Below are positions 6,276-6,402 of a DNA stretch of 6,402 bases, one piece after another. Under the pieces are notes generated by a model, which had not been told where the DNA came from, searched no databases, and worked only from the letters and a program-made list of their open reading frames with translations. This DNA is from Phycisphaerales bacterium (GTDB taxonomy: Bacteria; Planctomycetota; Phycisphaerae; Sedimentisphaerales; Anaerohalosphaeraceae): positions 1-6,402 of the forward strand of contig DRGS01000072.1 of NCBI GenBank assembly GCA_011053245.1. Direction: 5' to 3'. The stretch's first letter is position 1, and each line of letters begins with the position of its first letter. The translations under genes were made by a program, and so were the position numbers.

Positions 6276-6402
6276 TCACGGTACTTTCCTAAAGATAGTA
6301 CATCCCGCGATTATCTCAAAGCACAGCACATACAACGCTGCCATCGCCCACTGCCCGAACCGCTCGGCATACTGCGTATACTGAATCGATTTAACTTCCG
6401 TC
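6276..6402 (-). CDS. batA: BatA C-terminus (partial, enters from the right edge)
   Basis: The minus strand holds 41 codons and a TGA stop (6276-6278) that continue beyond the window. Visible residues run TEVKSIQYTQYAERFGQW, then a hydrophobic helix (about AMAALYVLCFEIIAG) and a short cytoplasmic end CTIFRKVP. An E-V-K-x-x-x-Y-T-x-Y-x-E-x-F segment before a last membrane helix and a basic-Pro tail is the usual end of BatA, the VWA protein encoded immediately before BatB. The VWA domain itself is outside the window, so the call rests on the tail and on position. Confidence 0.72.
   Translation of the reverse strand, partial: TEVKSIQYTQYAERFGQWAMAALYVLCFEIIAGCTIFRKVP

Overview
The window carries the 3' part of a Bat ("Bacteroides aerotolerance") operon on the minus strand, followed downstream by a separately promoted gene for an exported HAD-superfamily phosphatase. 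All recognisable genes are on the minus strand, so in transcription order the window reads from right to left.

Right to left: the last 41 codons of batA (6276-6402, N-terminal part outside the window); batB, a membrane-anchored von Willebrand A protein with an intact MIDAS metal site (5264-6274); batC, an exported TPR protein with a very long Gln/Glu-rich tract (4066-5283); batD, a large exported protein with one C-terminal membrane segment (2218-4002); batE, a TPR, two-helix membrane and SH3-like protein (1385-2221). Spacing is tight: 1 base between batA and batB, about 20 bases of overlap between batB and batC, a 62-63 base gap between batC and batD, and an ATGA overlap between batD and batE. 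This suggests one transcript and one envelope-associated complex: VWA modules in BatA/BatB and TPR/SH3 modules in BatC/BatE are binding modules, and BatD is a large periplasmic membrane-anchored partner. The molecular job of Bat proteins is not firmly settled. The usual upstream partners (a MoxR-type AAA ATPase and a DUF58 protein) would lie beyond the right edge.

Between batE and the phosphatase is a 422-base, AT-richer stretch (963-1384). It holds a 46-codon open frame (1148-1288) that looks like the extreme C-terminal tail of a Gfo/Idh/MocA-family oxidoreductase, preceded by a consensus extended -10 box and a well-spaced Shine-Dalgarno sequence. It then holds a sigma70-like promoter overlapped by a perfect 7-3-7 palindrome, and a hairpin predicted at the very 5' end of the phosphatase mRNA.

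The left end (1-962) is an almost complete HAD phosphatase with a signal peptide and all four HAD motifs; only its last residues fall outside the window.

Organism: a Gram-negative bacterium with roughly balanced base composition. The batA-B-C-D-E order is known from Bacteroidota, spirochaetes and planctomycetes. The Gfo/Idh/MocA-like tail, clear Shine-Dalgarno sites and long Q/E-rich BatC make me lean towards Planctomycetota (Phycisphaerae-like), but this is inference without a database search. I see no CRISPR array, insertion sequence, tRNA or rRNA, and no evidence for a wholly new system; the most unusual locus is the 963-1384 spacer.
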